Below, piece by piece: positions 1 through 9,333 of a stretch of 58,067 nt of DNA. Under the pieces are notes generated by a model that saw only the letters and a list, made by a program, of their open reading frames with translations, was not told the origin of the DNA and did not search any database. Location: positions 1-58,067 of the forward strand of contig DAOTVD010000126.1 in the NCBI GenBank assembly GCA_034437075.1, given 5' to 3'. A program made the translations under genes and the position numbers. Within the stretch, counting starts at the first letter, position 1. The number at the start of each line of letters is the position of its first letter. The stretch comes from DAOTVD01 sp034437075. Its GTDB lineage: Bacteria; Chloroflexota; Anaerolineae; Aggregatilineales; J027.

Positions 1-3000
1 ATTTCCGCATTCTGGATGACCAGTTCGTTGAAGGCTTGCACTGTATAGACATTGGGCAAAAAGCGGCTGACAATCCCCGCCGTAGAGTAGTTTATATCCG
101 AACGATAGTCCAGCGCGCGCAGGGTTTGCGTGGCCGCGCTGGCCAGCGAGCGATCCACCCGCACGGTGAGTTCGCCCCGGCTGGTGTCTAGGCTGGGCGG
201 CAACACGACGATCTCGCCGCGCGAACCACTTTCGGGCATGACGCCCGCCGTGCCGACCGTTTCCGGCGCGCTATAGCGATACACGGGCAGCAAATCGTCA
301 TCGAAAGGCGCGGCGGTGGGCTTGGTGGCGTCCGTGAACTGGCCATCGTTGCCATCCGCGAAGAAGGTCAGGTCAACCGCTTGGCTTTCCAGGATGCGCA
401 CGCGCCAATTCACACGCTCGCGGCCCCCAGCGGGGATGTCTACCGTCTGGGTCAGATTCACCCCCGCCAAAGGCTCGAAGCCCGTGCCCTGAATGGAGAC
501 TTCGACGCTTTGGGCTTCGCCCGTGTTGTTATTGACCACCGCGCCCAGTTCGGCCACATCTCCGACGACGAAGAAGCGCGGCGTCAGAGGCCGCACCAAC
601 AGCGGCTTGGTGCTCAGCAAATCGGTGGTCGTTTGGCCGACGAGCATGGGCGCGTCGGCGTCGCCGCGCGTGATGGCCCGCGCATCCAAGCGCCAGGTCG
701 TCAGGTTATCCGGTAGCGTCAAGGTATATTCGGCTTCGCCGTTTTCATCGGTCACGAGGGTTGGTTCCCAACCGGGCGTATCGACAAATTCTTCGCGAAT
801 GTCAAAAATGCCGGATTCATCGCCACCGCCGCCACCGCCCTTGATGGTGTCGATGATGGTCTGCGTCAGGCGATCCACCGAGACGGATAGCGAGGCGCTC
901 GTGCGTACGCTGATTCCGCGCGTGGCGTAGAAGTGGTCGAGCAAGGTGCTGCTATTGGGCGGGGCGATGCTCAGCACCGACAAATCGGTGACGCTGAGCC
1001 CCACTTCCGCGCTGACGGGTTCGCCTTGCCAGTCCGTGGTGCGCACGGTGTAGGTGACCTCATCCCCCGGCCCGGCGAATTCATCCGGCGCGAGGTTGGG
1101 CGTCACCTCGATATTCATGGTCAACCGTTCGGTATCGACTTCTAGCATGGTCAGGCCCATGCGAAATTGCGCATAAGGGTGGTCCTCGTCCACGCCTTGC
1201 ACGATGACCACCGACACGAAAATATTGGGCGCGTGACCGGGCGTGATGGGCAATTCATAGACCTGGCTGTTGCTTTCGAGCGTGATAACCGCCTGTTGCA
1301 AGATGTCGCCACGCTCCACCGTCACCAGCGCGGTGGTTTCCCCCTGGAAGGGGCTGGCGATGAGGATTTCGGCAGTATCACCGACCTCGTAGCTGTCCGC
1401 GTCCGCGATGAGGTCAAAACGGTTGCTGTTCTGCTGCCGCCAGGCGACGTACTCGCGCCCACTGATCCACGTAAAGGCTGCCGATTGCACCGTGTTGCCG
1501 TCTGCGTCCTCGCCCCGGGCATAGACCTTATACGTCCCGGCGGTGGGCGGCACAAACGTAATCCGTCCGGTGCCGTCCGCGTCCGTGGTTAGCGTTCCGA
1601 TGCCATCTTGTAGGGGGATTTCTTCGACTGCCCACGTCCAGACCGTACGACCCAGTTCGTCTTCTTCCTGCACAGACGACCAACGCCGCTCCACGATTTC
1701 ATATTCGATTTCGCGGTCGGGGGCGGGTTCGCCTTGTGTATCGAGCGTCTGCACCAAGATAGCCGTCTCTTGCTCCGCGTTGCCGATATAGCTCTCCGGG
1801 CGCAGGCCAGTGTAGTACGCGCCCTGGTGCACGATGACCTCCGCGCGCCCGGCCACTAACTGATCGGTTTCGTCAATCACGCGCGCCTCGATGGTGTAGC
1901 GCTGGCTCTGGTTGCTCGTGCCCAGGTCGGCGGGCAGGGTGATCATGTAATTACCTTCGGCATCGGTCGTGGCTTCGCCGCTGGCGATTTGCTCGCCAAA
2001 GGCCCCACCCCGCGCGCCCGGCCCGGCATCCACGTCGAAATCCGTGAAGCTATAGCGCCGGAAGCCCTCCGGCGAGAAGGCATAGGGCGCACTGAGCACC
2101 GACCACTCGACCCGCGAGTCGCTGACCGCACCGCCGAAGAAATAATCCGCCTCGACTAACACGTTGATCTCTTCGCCCTGGATGACTTCATCCTGGTCGG
2201 GCGTGACGTTCACCTGAAATTCTGGCGCGGTGAACTCCGCGACGTTAAAACCTAAGCTGAACGTATCGCGCCATTCGCCGGGCGTCAGTTCCACGGCCAG
2301 GCGATAGAAACCCAGCGCGGCGCCTTCATCCAGCGTGAAGGAATCCGCGAAGGTGCCAAAGGGCGTCAGCGGCAAGTTGCCCTCATAGACGATGGCATCC
2401 TCGGGGTTATACACCACCACGAACACACTTTGCAGATTATCCGGCACGGTGAACTCGACATCATCTTGATTGCGGATCATGCCCCGGAAGTAAACTGGCT
2501 GGCCGGGCCGATAAATGGGCCGGTCGCTATACAGATACACGGTGCGCTCGCGCGGTTCGTATTCCGAGGGCAGTTCGAATTCCCAGGGGGCCAGGCCACG
2601 ATCCCAGCGCGCGCTGGCGAACGCGAACACGTCTTCACTTTGCACGGCGGCAAACAGCGAGTTATACAGGCTGTCCATTTCGGGGATTTCTAGCACAGCG
2701 ACGCCGTCCGCGTTGGTGTTCAAGCGCCCCAGCAAGCCAAACTCGGCATCGTAAAATTCTACGGGCACATCGGCCAGGGGTTCACCCGTCTGCAAATCCG
2801 TGACCCACGCCAGCGCGCTATCGGTGGAGAATTTGAAGACGATATTCGCATTGGCCACCAGCGCCACATGTTGCAGCGGGTCGTGCTCGCGGGCGGCGGT
2901 TTCCTCGCCTTGCACGGTTAGATAGTAAAATCCGGGGTCTAGGGCGGGGAAGTCCGCCGCATCGAGCACTTCGGGGTCGGTGCCAAAACGCTGCTCAAGC

Positions 3001-4949
3001 CCCATGAAGTAATCATCCGGCGTGCCTTCAGCCGACCAACCCGCTACGTCCTGGCCCTCGACCGTGATATTCCACCAGATGAAACCATCCGCGCAGATCG
3101 GCCCGCCGATGACATCGAACACGGTTTCCGGCGGGATTTCCGTCAAAATCTGGCTTTGCAGATTGGGTTCGGCGCGCACACGCAAGGGCGCCGGGTCATC
3201 CGGCACCACCACGCCCCGATCCCCAACTTGCAAACGGGGCGGCGGCGCGCCCAAACATTGGATATTGCCGATGCCATCCGGCCCGCTCTCGCTCAGCCGC
3301 AGCAGGTCGTAGCGCCGGATATTCTCCGGGCTACGCACATCCACCGACCAACGGCGCAGCAATTCCTCGTCAGAGGGGCTATACCCATCGCGCGTATCAA
3401 AGCCGGACATCAACTGCGTCACCTGTTCGGCGTCAATAGTATATAGCGCCGCATCCAGGCGGCTGACGTTGCGATGCGTCACGAAAACGCGCGTCGTCTC
3501 GTTATACGCGCTATACAGGCCGACGAAATCCGGCACATTCAGGTTTATATCGGGATCATAAGGCCGCGTAGAGAAGCGAATCACGGTTTCTTCTTCGATG
3601 CGATTACCATACGGGTCTTCGATGCCCGGCGCGATGGTGATGGTGTAATCCGTGCTGGGCTGGATGTCAAAATCCAGGCTATAGCGATTATCGTAATCGT
3701 AGTAAAAGGTTTCGAATTCGCGGAAGGGCTCTGGCTCTATCGTGAATTTGCCCTCTAGCGTGTCGGGGTCAATGGGCGCGTTGAAGTAAATCTGCACGCC
3801 GCCGAAGGGGTTGGCATCGTTTACGCCATCTTCGGGATTACTGCGCGTGATGCGCGGTGCCGGAACGGTGCTGAAGGCCGTCCCCCATTGCTCGGCCAGG
3901 CGGGCGCCCGAGGCACTCCGCGCGACCTCAATATCAATGAGCAATTCGTAAGCCGTGCCGAGCTTTAAGCGCTCGTCGGGCGTGATGACCACACGCCGAT
4001 TATCATCCTCCCATTCGAAGCCCAGCGCCAGTGGCGGCCCAATCGGCTGGATGTAATCGGCCACGCCCAGCCCGGCCAATTCAAAGAGCGAGATGGCCGC
4101 TTCGGTGGTAGCCCTGTCCATGGGTTGGGAGAACGTAATGCTCAAATCGGCATCCAGCGGCACATTATTCGCGACGGGTTCCGGCGAGGCTTCCACCACG
4201 ATGGGCGCTTGGGTGCTGAATCCCCATTCGTAAGGCACCGCCAAGACGCCCCCGCCGATGCTTTCTAGGCCAGCTTGCACGATGACCGTATGCTCGGTGC
4301 CCCCCGCCAGGCCATTTTCAGGCGTAAAGACGTAAATCGACGTATTCAGCCATTCGCCCTCGCCGGGCAGGTCTGGCGAGATGTTGAGCGGATTGGGGAA
4401 ATCTTCCATGTCGCCCAAGGTCGCCAAGGGCACCACGGGACGGTTAAAAATCACGGTGATCAGGCTATCCACGCCGATTTCAGTCGCGCCGGGGCGGGGC
4501 AGCACCTCGGCCACTTCCAAAAAGCCGACCACATTCAGACGCGCCGCGAAGGCTTCGTCCAGGCTCACACCGTCAGCGGATTCGGCCTCGGCGCTCACGC
4601 GCACGTCTAAGGCCGCGTCGCGGGGCCAGTCGCCCTCCGGCGAGATGACAAGCGTTTGCGCATCGTCCCATTCTGTCGCAAAGGTCACGGCGGGCAGGAT
4701 GGCTTCGCCCTCCGCCACGGCGGCACGCGCGAGCGTCAGCGCCTCGTCAACGCTAGATTGATCCATCGCTTGGTCAAAAAAGAGCGTAATGGGGTCATCC
4801 AACCCGAGTTCGGCTCCGGCAGGCGGTGTGATCTCCACCACACGCGGCGGGATGCCATCCGTCTGCGCGACTGGCTCGGCAGACACCAATGCCACGGAAC
4901 TGCACAGCGCCAACAGCGTGAACAGCAAACCTTTGAGATAACGATACAT
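1..4949 (-). CDS. Alpha-2-macroglobulin family secreted protein with Ig-like and SH3b domains (partial)
   Basis: About 1,649 residues are visible; the reading frame is open at the window edge, so the C-terminus is missing. The ATG has an AGGGGG ribosome site about 10 nt upstream. It begins with a Sec signal peptide (MYRYLKGLLFTLLALCSS, cleavage probably after VSA) and no lipobox. Four bacterial Ig-like repeats follow (cores FDQAMD, FNRPVV, FSQPMD, FNAPID; residues about 35-480), then an SH3b domain (about 585-640, RVRAEPN to GWSAEG). Macroglobulin domains come next, including the MG2 hallmark SDRPIYRPGQ near 807 and the A2M domain starting WEPTLVTDENG near 1393. Family members trap proteases or act as surface defence proteins. 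The thioester motif (CGEQ) would lie in the missing part, so reactivity cannot be judged. It has its own promoter, separate from the response regulator upstream. The family call is firm; the target is unknown. Confidence 0.9.
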   Translation of the reverse strand, partial: MYRYLKGLLFTLLALCSSVALVSAEPVAQTDGIPPRVVEITPPAGAELGLDDPITLFFDQAMDQSSVDEALTLARAAVAEGEAILPAVTFATEWDDAQTLVISPEGDWPRDAALDVRVSAEAESADGVSLDEAFAARLNVVGFLEVAEVLPRPGATEIGVDSLITVIFNRPVVPLATLGDMEDFPNPLNISPDLPGEGEWLNTSIYVFTPENGLAGGTEHTVIVQAGLESIGGGVLAVPYEWGFSTQAPIVVEASPEPVANNVPLDADLSITFSQPMDRATTEAAISLFELAGLGVADYIQPIGPPLALGFEWEDDNRRVVITPDERLKLGTAYELLIDIEVARSASGARLAEQWGTAFSTVPAPRITRSNPEDGVNDANPFGGVQIYFNAPIDPDTLEGKFTIEPEPFREFETFYYDYDNRYSLDFDIQPSTDYTITIAPGIEDPYGNRIEEETVIRFSTRPYDPDINLNVPDFVGLYSAYNETTRVFVTHRNVSRLDAALYTIDAEQVTQLMSGFDTRDGYSPSDEELLRRWSVDVRSPENIRRYDLLRLSESGPDGIGNIQCLGAPPPRLQVGDRGVVVPDDPAPLRVRAEPNLQSQILTEIPPETVFDVIGGPICADGFIWWNITVEGQDVAGWSAEGTPDDYFMGLEQRFGTDPEVLDAADFPALDPGFYYLTVQGEETAAREHDPLQHVALVANANIVFKFSTDSALAWVTDLQTGEPLADVPVEFYDAEFGLLGRLNTNADGVAVLEIPEMDSLYNSLFAAVQSEDVFAFASARWDRGLAPWEFELPSEYEPRERTVYLYSDRPIYRPGQPVYFRGMIRNQDDVEFTVPDNLQSVFVVVYNPEDAIVYEGNLPLTPFGTFADSFTLDEGAALGFYRLAVELTPGEWRDTFSLGFNVAEFTAPEFQVNVTPDQDEVIQGEEINVLVEADYFFGGAVSDSRVEWSVLSAPYAFSPEGFRRYSFTDFDVDAGPGARGGAFGEQIASGEATTDAEGNYMITLPADLGTSNQSQRYTIEARVIDETDQLVAGRAEVIVHQGAYYTGLRPESYIGNAEQETAILVQTLDTQGEPAPDREIEYEIVERRWSSVQEEDELGRTVWTWAVEEIPLQDGIGTLTTDADGTGRITFVPPTAGTYKVYARGEDADGNTVQSAAFTWISGREYVAWRQQNSNRFDLIADADSYEVGDTAEILIASPFQGETTALVTVERGDILQQAVITLESNSQVYELPITPGHAPNIFVSVVIVQGVDEDHPYAQFRMGLTMLEVDTERLTMNIEVTPNLAPDEFAGPGDEVTYTVRTTDWQGEPVSAEVGLSVTDLSVLSIAPPNSSTLLDHFYATRGISVRTSASLSVSVDRLTQTIIDTIKGGGGGGDESGIFDIREEFVDTPGWEPTLVTDENGEAEYTLTLPDNLTTWRLDARAITRGDADAPMLVGQTTTDLLSTKPLLVRPLTPRFFVVGDVAELGAVVNNNTGEAQSVEVSIQGTGFEPLAGVNLTQTVDIPAGGRERVNWRVRILESQAVDLTFFADGNDGQFTDATKPTAAPFDDDLLPVYRYSAPETVGTAGVMPESGSRGEIVVLPPSLDTSRGELTVRVDRSLASAATQTLRALDYRSDINYSTAGIVSRFLPNVYTVQAFNELVIQNAE

Positions 4950-4980
4950 ATGAGCATATCCCCCTGTATATTTTGACTTC

Positions 4981-5009
4981 AGTATACGGTCAACGCCCAG
5001 AGGACACAA
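4981..5009 (-). promoter_or_regulatory. Promoter of the macroglobulin gene
   Basis: On the minus strand, TTGTGT (5009-5004) and TATACT (4986-4981) are 17 nt apart, an almost ideal housekeeping promoter. Transcription would start near 4975, leaving a leader of about 25 nt that contains the AGGGGG ribosome site. The same TTGTG-N17-TATACT arrangement occurs upstream of the Roadblock gene (27565-27593). Confidence 0.6.
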
Positions 5010-5056
5010 TTGGTTGACCGCTACAGGGGGCGCAGGAGTGCTATAGCGTGGGGTAT

Positions 5057-5419
5057 TTACCGGCTAATCTGGCTAGAAAGCGCCGCCCGGATGACCCGCA
5101 GTAGCGTGGAGGTCGTCACAGGCTTATGCAACATCTCCACGACCGCATCTGGCAAATTGGGGCGCCGGTTTTGCACAAACCCGGTCAGGACAATGATTTT
5201 GGCTGCCGCACCTGTCGCCTGCACATATTCGATGACCGTCGCGCCGGGCGCATCCGGCAGATTCAAATCCAGCACGATCAAATCCGGCTGGAACTCATCC
5301 ACCGCCGCAATCGCTTCGCGGCTACTTTCCACCGATAAAACATCATATTCTTCTGCCAGGGCATTATGATACATCCGCTGCACGGGCAAATCATCTTCCA
5401 CAAGCAAAATACGCGCCAT
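5057..5419 (-). CDS. Single-domain response regulator (CheY-like receiver)
   Basis: This 120-residue protein is a complete receiver domain with no output domain. The acidic pair E8/D9/D10 (LLVEDD), the phospho-acceptor D51 (LIVLDLNLPD), the switch T79 (IIVLTG) and K99 (LHKP) are all present, so it should accept phosphate from a histidine kinase. A GGAAGG ribosome site precedes the ATG. No kinase gene is adjacent: the next gene downstream is the macroglobulin gene, 107 nt away with its own promoter, and upstream lies ftsZ beyond a perfect hairpin. Its partner and role cannot be deduced from context. It may shuttle phosphate or bind a target protein, as other stand-alone receivers do. Confidence 0.88.
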   Translation of the reverse strand: MARILLVEDDLPVQRMYHNALAEEYDVLSVESSREAIAAVDEFQPDLIVLDLNLPDAPGATVIEYVQATGAAAKIIVLTGFVQNRRPNLPDAVVEMLHKPVTTSTLLRVIRAALSSQISR

Positions 5420-5505
5420 CGTTCAACCTTCCGGGTGCCGTTAAAGTTGATATTAGGTTAACACAAAGTTTGAATTTTGCGAGAAATTCTAACCGAAGAT
5501 GCACA

Positions 5506-5531
5506 TGCCATGGGGAGTCATCCCCATGGCA
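5506..5531 (-). terminator. Perfect hairpin downstream of ftsZ (possible terminator)
   Basis: An 11-bp perfect stem (5506-5516 with 5521-5531) encloses the 4-nt loop GTCA, 37 nt beyond the ftsZ stop codon. There is no T-tract immediately after it on the minus strand. It is therefore not a textbook intrinsic terminator, and may end the cluster inefficiently or protect the 3' end of the mRNA. Confidence 0.45.
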
Positions 5532-5567
5532 ACGAGGTATGGAGGGTTGTAGCCGTGCGCAGCCTGC

Positions 5568-6806
5568 CTAACGGCGCCGCAAAAAGGTTGGGATTTCCAG
5601 GTCGTCAGTCTCATAGGTGACCTGTTTGAATTCTTCTTGCGGATTGGCCGGTTGTTGCTGGGGCACTTGTTGCTGAGCAGGCGGTTGTTGCTGAGCCTGC
5701 TGCGGGTAATCCGGCGCTGGCTGGGGCGCTTGGTATTGCTGCATGTGCGGGTCTTGGATGGGCGGCTGCTGCGGCATGGGTTGCTGCGGCGGCTGCGTAT
5801 AGCCCTGCTGCTGTGCCCCCTGGCGCGGGCGAACCACCACCCGATTCTGCTCGAAACCCGTCGCAATGACCGTAATGCGGATTTCGTCGCCCATGTTTTC
5901 GTCGATCACCGCGCCGAAGATAAGGTTTACATCCGGGTGCGCAGTCTCTTTGATGATGGCGGCAGCTTCGTTCACGTCGAACAGGCTGAGGTCTGGCCCG
6001 CCCGTGACGTTGAACAGGATACCCCGCGCGCCGTCGATGGTGACATCCAACAGGCTGCTGCGGACGGCTTCTTCGGCGGCCTTGCGGCTGCGGTCTTCGC
6101 CATTGGCCCGGCCTACGGCCATCAACGCGGCGCCGCCTTCGCTCATGATGGCGCGCACGTCGGCGAAGTCTAGGTTGATGAGGCCCGGTACGGTAATCAG
6201 TTCCGAAATACCCTGGATACCCTGGCGCAGGACATCATCGGCCAGCCCAAACGCATCTTGCAAGCTGGACTTTTTATCCACCAATTGCAGCAAGCGGTCG
6301 TTGGGGATGACGATGAGCGTATCTACCTGGCCTTTGAGTGCCTCGATACCCGCTTCGGCGGATTGCGTGCGGCGCGCGCCTTCGAAGTGGAACGGGCGCG
6401 TCACGACGCCAATGGTCAACGCGCCGAGCTCGCGCGCGACCTGGGCCACAATCGGCGTAGCGCCAGTGCCCGTGCCGCCGCCCATGCCGCAGGTAATAAA
6501 GACCATATCGGCCCCGCGCAGCACTTCATACAATTCTTCGGCGCTTTCTTCGGCGGCTTTGCGGCCAATTTCTGGGTTACCGCCCGCGCCCAGCCCGCGC
6601 GTTAATTTATCGCCGATGCGAATTCGTTCTTTGGCTTTGCTCAGCAACAGCGCTTGGGAATCCGTGTTCACCGAAATAAATTCGACGCCGCCCAGGCCTT
6701 CTTCTACCATGCGGTTGATGGCATTCCCACCACCGCCACCGACACCAATCACTTTGATGACGGCATAATTGTCTTGTGCATCTAATAATGGCTGATGATC
6801 AGTCAT
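5568..6806 (-). CDS. ftsZ: Cell division GTPase FtsZ
   Basis: FtsZ is the tubulin-like GTPase that polymerises into the cytokinetic ring. The 412-residue protein has the tubulin signature GGGTGTG at residues 109-115 and the T7 synergy loop NLDFAD at 211-216. The globular domain ends near residue 322. A Gln/Pro-rich linker of about 70 residues follows, then the conserved C-terminal peptide DDLEIPTFLRRR, the docking site for FtsA and other partners. The start is fixed by a GGAGGG ribosome site 8-9 nt upstream. It is the last gene of the division/cell wall cluster, 158 nt after ftsA, and that gap holds a likely internal promoter and a 5' hairpin. The linker's low complexity is normal for the family. 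Confidence 0.98.
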   Translation of the reverse strand: MTDHQPLLDAQDNYAVIKVIGVGGGGGNAINRMVEEGLGGVEFISVNTDSQALLLSKAKERIRIGDKLTRGLGAGGNPEIGRKAAEESAEELYEVLRGADMVFITCGMGGGTGTGATPIVAQVARELGALTIGVVTRPFHFEGARRTQSAEAGIEALKGQVDTLIVIPNDRLLQLVDKKSSLQDAFGLADDVLRQGIQGISELITVPGLINLDFADVRAIMSEGGAALMAVGRANGEDRSRKAAEEAVRSSLLDVTIDGARGILFNVTGGPDLSLFDVNEAAAIIKETAHPDVNLIFGAVIDENMGDEIRITVIATGFEQNRVVVRPRQGAQQQGYTQPPQQPMPQQPPIQDPHMQQYQAPQPAPDYPQQAQQQPPAQQQVPQQQPANPQEEFKQVTYETDDLEIPTFLRRR

Positions 6807-6831
6807 CAGGTAAACCCTCCGTGTGTCTGCG

Positions 6832-6870
6832 GATGAGAACGTGTCTTCTCATCGACCTCTTATCATTGTA
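6832..6870 (-). promoter_or_regulatory. ftsZ internal promoter (-10) and 5' stem-loop
   Basis: In the ftsA-ftsZ gap the minus strand has a TACAAT -10 element (6870-6865); the -35 about 17 nt upstream (TTTCAC) is weak. A transcript would start near 6858, and its first bases would form a perfect 8-bp stem GATGAGAA/TTCTCATC (6853-6846 with 6839-6832; 6-nt loop). A hairpin at the very 5' end fits a role in mRNA stability and extra ftsZ expression. This is inference from sequence only. Confidence 0.4.
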
Positions 6871-6964
6871 AGCAATTTGTCAGGTTTGTGAAAGCAAAGG
6901 AATCCATTCCACCTCTACGGGTTAGAAAATTCACACCAAAAAGCCTATTTCTAGTGTGCAATAT

Positions 6965-8236
6965 TTAATTATCCTCATCAAGGTTGGGTGTGAAACGCTT
7001 AAAAATGCCCCCCAGGGCCTTGCCCAAGCTATTCGCCAGGGGGTCTATGCTGTTGCTGGGCGCGCCGCGTTTGCGCATTTTGGCGCGGCGGTCGTCTTCC
7101 ATATCCATGATGAGCCCCAGGCGCAACAGCCCCACCGAGGTGCTAAAGGCCGGGCTGCGCAAGGGGTCGGCCATGCCGGAGATGGCTTCGGGCTGGGCCG
7201 TGCGCGCGGGCATGTTCATCACCCGGTTGGCCACCGCCTTCAGCCCTGGCAGCAAGCTTGTGCCGCCCGTCAGCACCACCCCCGCCGGGAGCAACCCATC
7301 GTAGCCACTACGCTTGACTTCCACCAGCACGAGTTCGAAGATTTCGCTCACCCGTGCGTTGATGATGTCCACCAGATCGGAGCGCTTCACCTGGCTGATA
7401 TGTTCTTCGCCAAAGGGCTGCACGGGGAACATTTCCAGCGGCGTTACCACGCGCGTGTCCGCGTGGCCAAATTCCAGCTTCACCGCTTCGGCCAATTCGT
7501 AAGGCAAGCTCATCACCTGGGCAATATCGTTCGTGATGTTATAGCCCCCCACGGCTACCACGCCCGTATGCCATACCGTGCCCTCGATGAAAATGGCGAT
7601 GTCGGTCGTTCCGCCGCCAATATCGACCACCATCACGCCCGATTCGCGTTCGGTGTTGGTCAGCACCACATCCCCCGAGGCCAGCGGATTCAGGATGAAG
7701 CGATCCACCATCACCCCTGCCGCTTCGACGCATTTATTCAGATTTTCCAAACTGGCGCTGGCGGCGGTGATGACATGTGCTTCTACTTCCAGCCGATAGC
7801 CATGCATCCCCACTGGGTTGCGCACACTTTGCTGCTCGTCCAGGTTATAGCGCCGGGGCACCACATGCAGCACCTCGCGCCCATAGGGCAGCGCAATCGC
7901 GCGGGCGGCGTCCATCGCGCTGCCGATGTCGCGCATTTCGACCGCGCGCTGGCCGTTGATGGCAACCATGCCTTTGCTGTTCATCGACTCGACATGCTTG
8001 GCCGAGACGGACACAAACGCGCGCCCGATCTCGTAACCGCTGCTGCGTTCGGCCTTGTGCACGCTGGATGAAATGCTAGCACTTAGGGCGTTCACATCCG
8101 TGACCATGCCTTTTTTCATGCCGCGCGTGGGTTCCACGCCCACCCCAACAATGTAGGTATTGTCCTCGCGGACTTCGCCCACGATGGTGCACACTTTGGT
8201 CGTGCCAATATCGATGCCAACAACGAGTTCAGCCAT
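6965..8236 (-). CDS. ftsA: Cell division protein FtsA
   Basis: FtsA is the actin-like ATPase that tethers FtsZ filaments to the membrane and recruits later division proteins. The 423-residue protein opens with the phosphate-1 motif of the actin/Hsp70 fold (GIDIGTTKVC, residues 7-16). It has the second phosphate loop (VVDIGGGTTDIAIF, near 200) and the adenosine motif VVLTGGTSLLPG near 330. The length is normal for the family. ftsQ ends 6 nt upstream, so the two are translationally close, while ftsZ follows after a 158-nt gap. The C-terminus (FKRFTPNLDEDN) is not an obvious amphipathic membrane helix, so membrane attachment may differ from E. coli. Confidence 0.97.
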   Translation of the reverse strand: MAELVVGIDIGTTKVCTIVGEVREDNTYIVGVGVEPTRGMKKGMVTDVNALSASISSSVHKAERSSGYEIGRAFVSVSAKHVESMNSKGMVAINGQRAVEMRDIGSAMDAARAIALPYGREVLHVVPRRYNLDEQQSVRNPVGMHGYRLEVEAHVITAASASLENLNKCVEAAGVMVDRFILNPLASGDVVLTNTERESGVMVVDIGGGTTDIAIFIEGTVWHTGVVAVGGYNITNDIAQVMSLPYELAEAVKLEFGHADTRVVTPLEMFPVQPFGEEHISQVKRSDLVDIINARVSEIFELVLVEVKRSGYDGLLPAGVVLTGGTSLLPGLKAVANRVMNMPARTAQPEAISGMADPLRSPAFSTSVGLLRLGLIMDMEDDRRAKMRKRGAPSNSIDPLANSLGKALGGIFKRFTPNLDEDN

Positions 8237-8242
8237 ACTATC

Positions 8243-9265
8243 CTACTCTTGTATTTCCGAGCGCCGCCACAAGACGGTATACACGGGGTTATCCGGGTCA
8301 GAGACATCCACCTCACCGAATTGCACATCATCCAAATTGCGTTGGACTAGCGCTTCGTAGACCACGGCCTTCATGACCATGTTATCGCCCACGCCAAACC
8401 AAGCCATCCAGCCGCGTGGGTCGCGCCAGCCCAATCCCTTGACGGGATGATACAACAAAACGTCAATGCTGGGCAGGCGAGAATGCAACAGTAACGCGCC
8501 CTGGACTACCTCCGGCGGGATGCGTGTAAACGGGCCGATGGTGGTGGACGGTTGCGGCTCGTTGGGGTCGTAGACCACGCGCAACAGGTCGGCGCGGTCT
8601 TCGCGTTGGAACATCACCACGCCATTGACATCCACCCACACCCGATCTTGGTTTTGCTCCCACACGATAGCCGGCTCGCGTTCTTGCACCAAAATTTGCA
8701 CCGGGTTCGGCGGCCAGCCAATCCGCACTTCGGCGGCGGCGATATTGTTATTTTGTTCCAGATCACGACGAATGGTGTTGGCATCCAACCAAAATAAATG
8801 CTGCTGAGACGTGCCCGAAAAACGAAAGACATCTTCGCGCGTCAGGTAATTGACCCCGCCCACCGACACCGAGCGCACGTAAAAGGCATCGCTGCTGAGC
8901 AGCAACACCAAAATAATCAGCGAGACGGCGCTGATGATCGCGCTAACCCACCGCCACGACAACCACACGACCCCACGCGGGCGCACGCGCTCGGTGGGCT
9001 TGCCCTCGTGGCGCGGGGTATAGCGTTTGCGCTTGCGTTGGGCGACCCGCTCGGGGCGGACAGTCATCGGTTGGGGGGCCGCTTCCGAAGCAGTCGCCGG
9101 GTTGATGGGCGGGCGCAATTGGCGCGACTCGCGCCGCGCGCGGCGGCGGCGTTCGGCGGCCCGCCGACCGGCTGCCGGGCGAACATGCCCGCTGGCCTCG
9201 GTTTCTTCGGCTGGGCTTATTTTCTTGGGGCGTACATGCCCACCATCACGGTCTATAGAAGACAT
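8243..9265 (-). CDS. ftsQ: Cell division protein FtsQ/DivIB
   Basis: A bitopic membrane protein of the divisome core that links FtsL and its partners to the septal synthase. The 340 residues comprise a basic, Arg-rich cytoplasmic region of about 100 residues and one membrane segment (about 108-126, WVSAIISAVSLIILVLLL). A POTRA domain follows directly (FYVRSVSVGGVNYLTREDVF) and then the FtsQ beta domain. It lies between murB (68 nt upstream) and ftsA (6 nt downstream), the usual place. The ribosome site before the chosen ATG is weak, so a slightly different start is possible. Its sequence is poorly conserved, as is normal for this family; the call rests on topology, POTRA domain and position. 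Confidence 0.92.
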   Translation of the reverse strand: MSSIDRDGGHVRPKKISPAEETEASGHVRPAAGRRAAERRRRARRESRQLRPPINPATASEAAPQPMTVRPERVAQRKRKRYTPRHEGKPTERVRPRGVVWLSWRWVSAIISAVSLIILVLLLSSDAFYVRSVSVGGVNYLTREDVFRFSGTSQQHLFWLDANTIRRDLEQNNNIAAAEVRIGWPPNPVQILVQEREPAIVWEQNQDRVWVDVNGVVMFQREDRADLLRVVYDPNEPQPSTTIGPFTRIPPEVVQGALLLHSRLPSIDVLLYHPVKGLGWRDPRGWMAWFGVGDNMVMKAVVYEALVQRNLDDVQFGEVDVSDPDNPVYTVLWRRSEIQE

Positions 9266-9333
9266 ACCAATACGTCGCTCGCCTGTCCATATCGACCATC
9301 ATACTATAGTCAAGCAGGAAATGCGCGGGACGG

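Noticed and set aside
5866..6768. 300-codon frame on the plus strand opposite ftsZ
   Set aside because: Shadow of ftsZ, caused by GC-rich codon use; low-complexity Ser/Pro/Arg translation.
6956..8071. 371-codon open frame on the plus strand opposite ftsA
   Set aside because: It is the antisense shadow of a firmly identified ftsA; its translation is His/Arg-rich with no domain, and there is no ribosome site or promoter.
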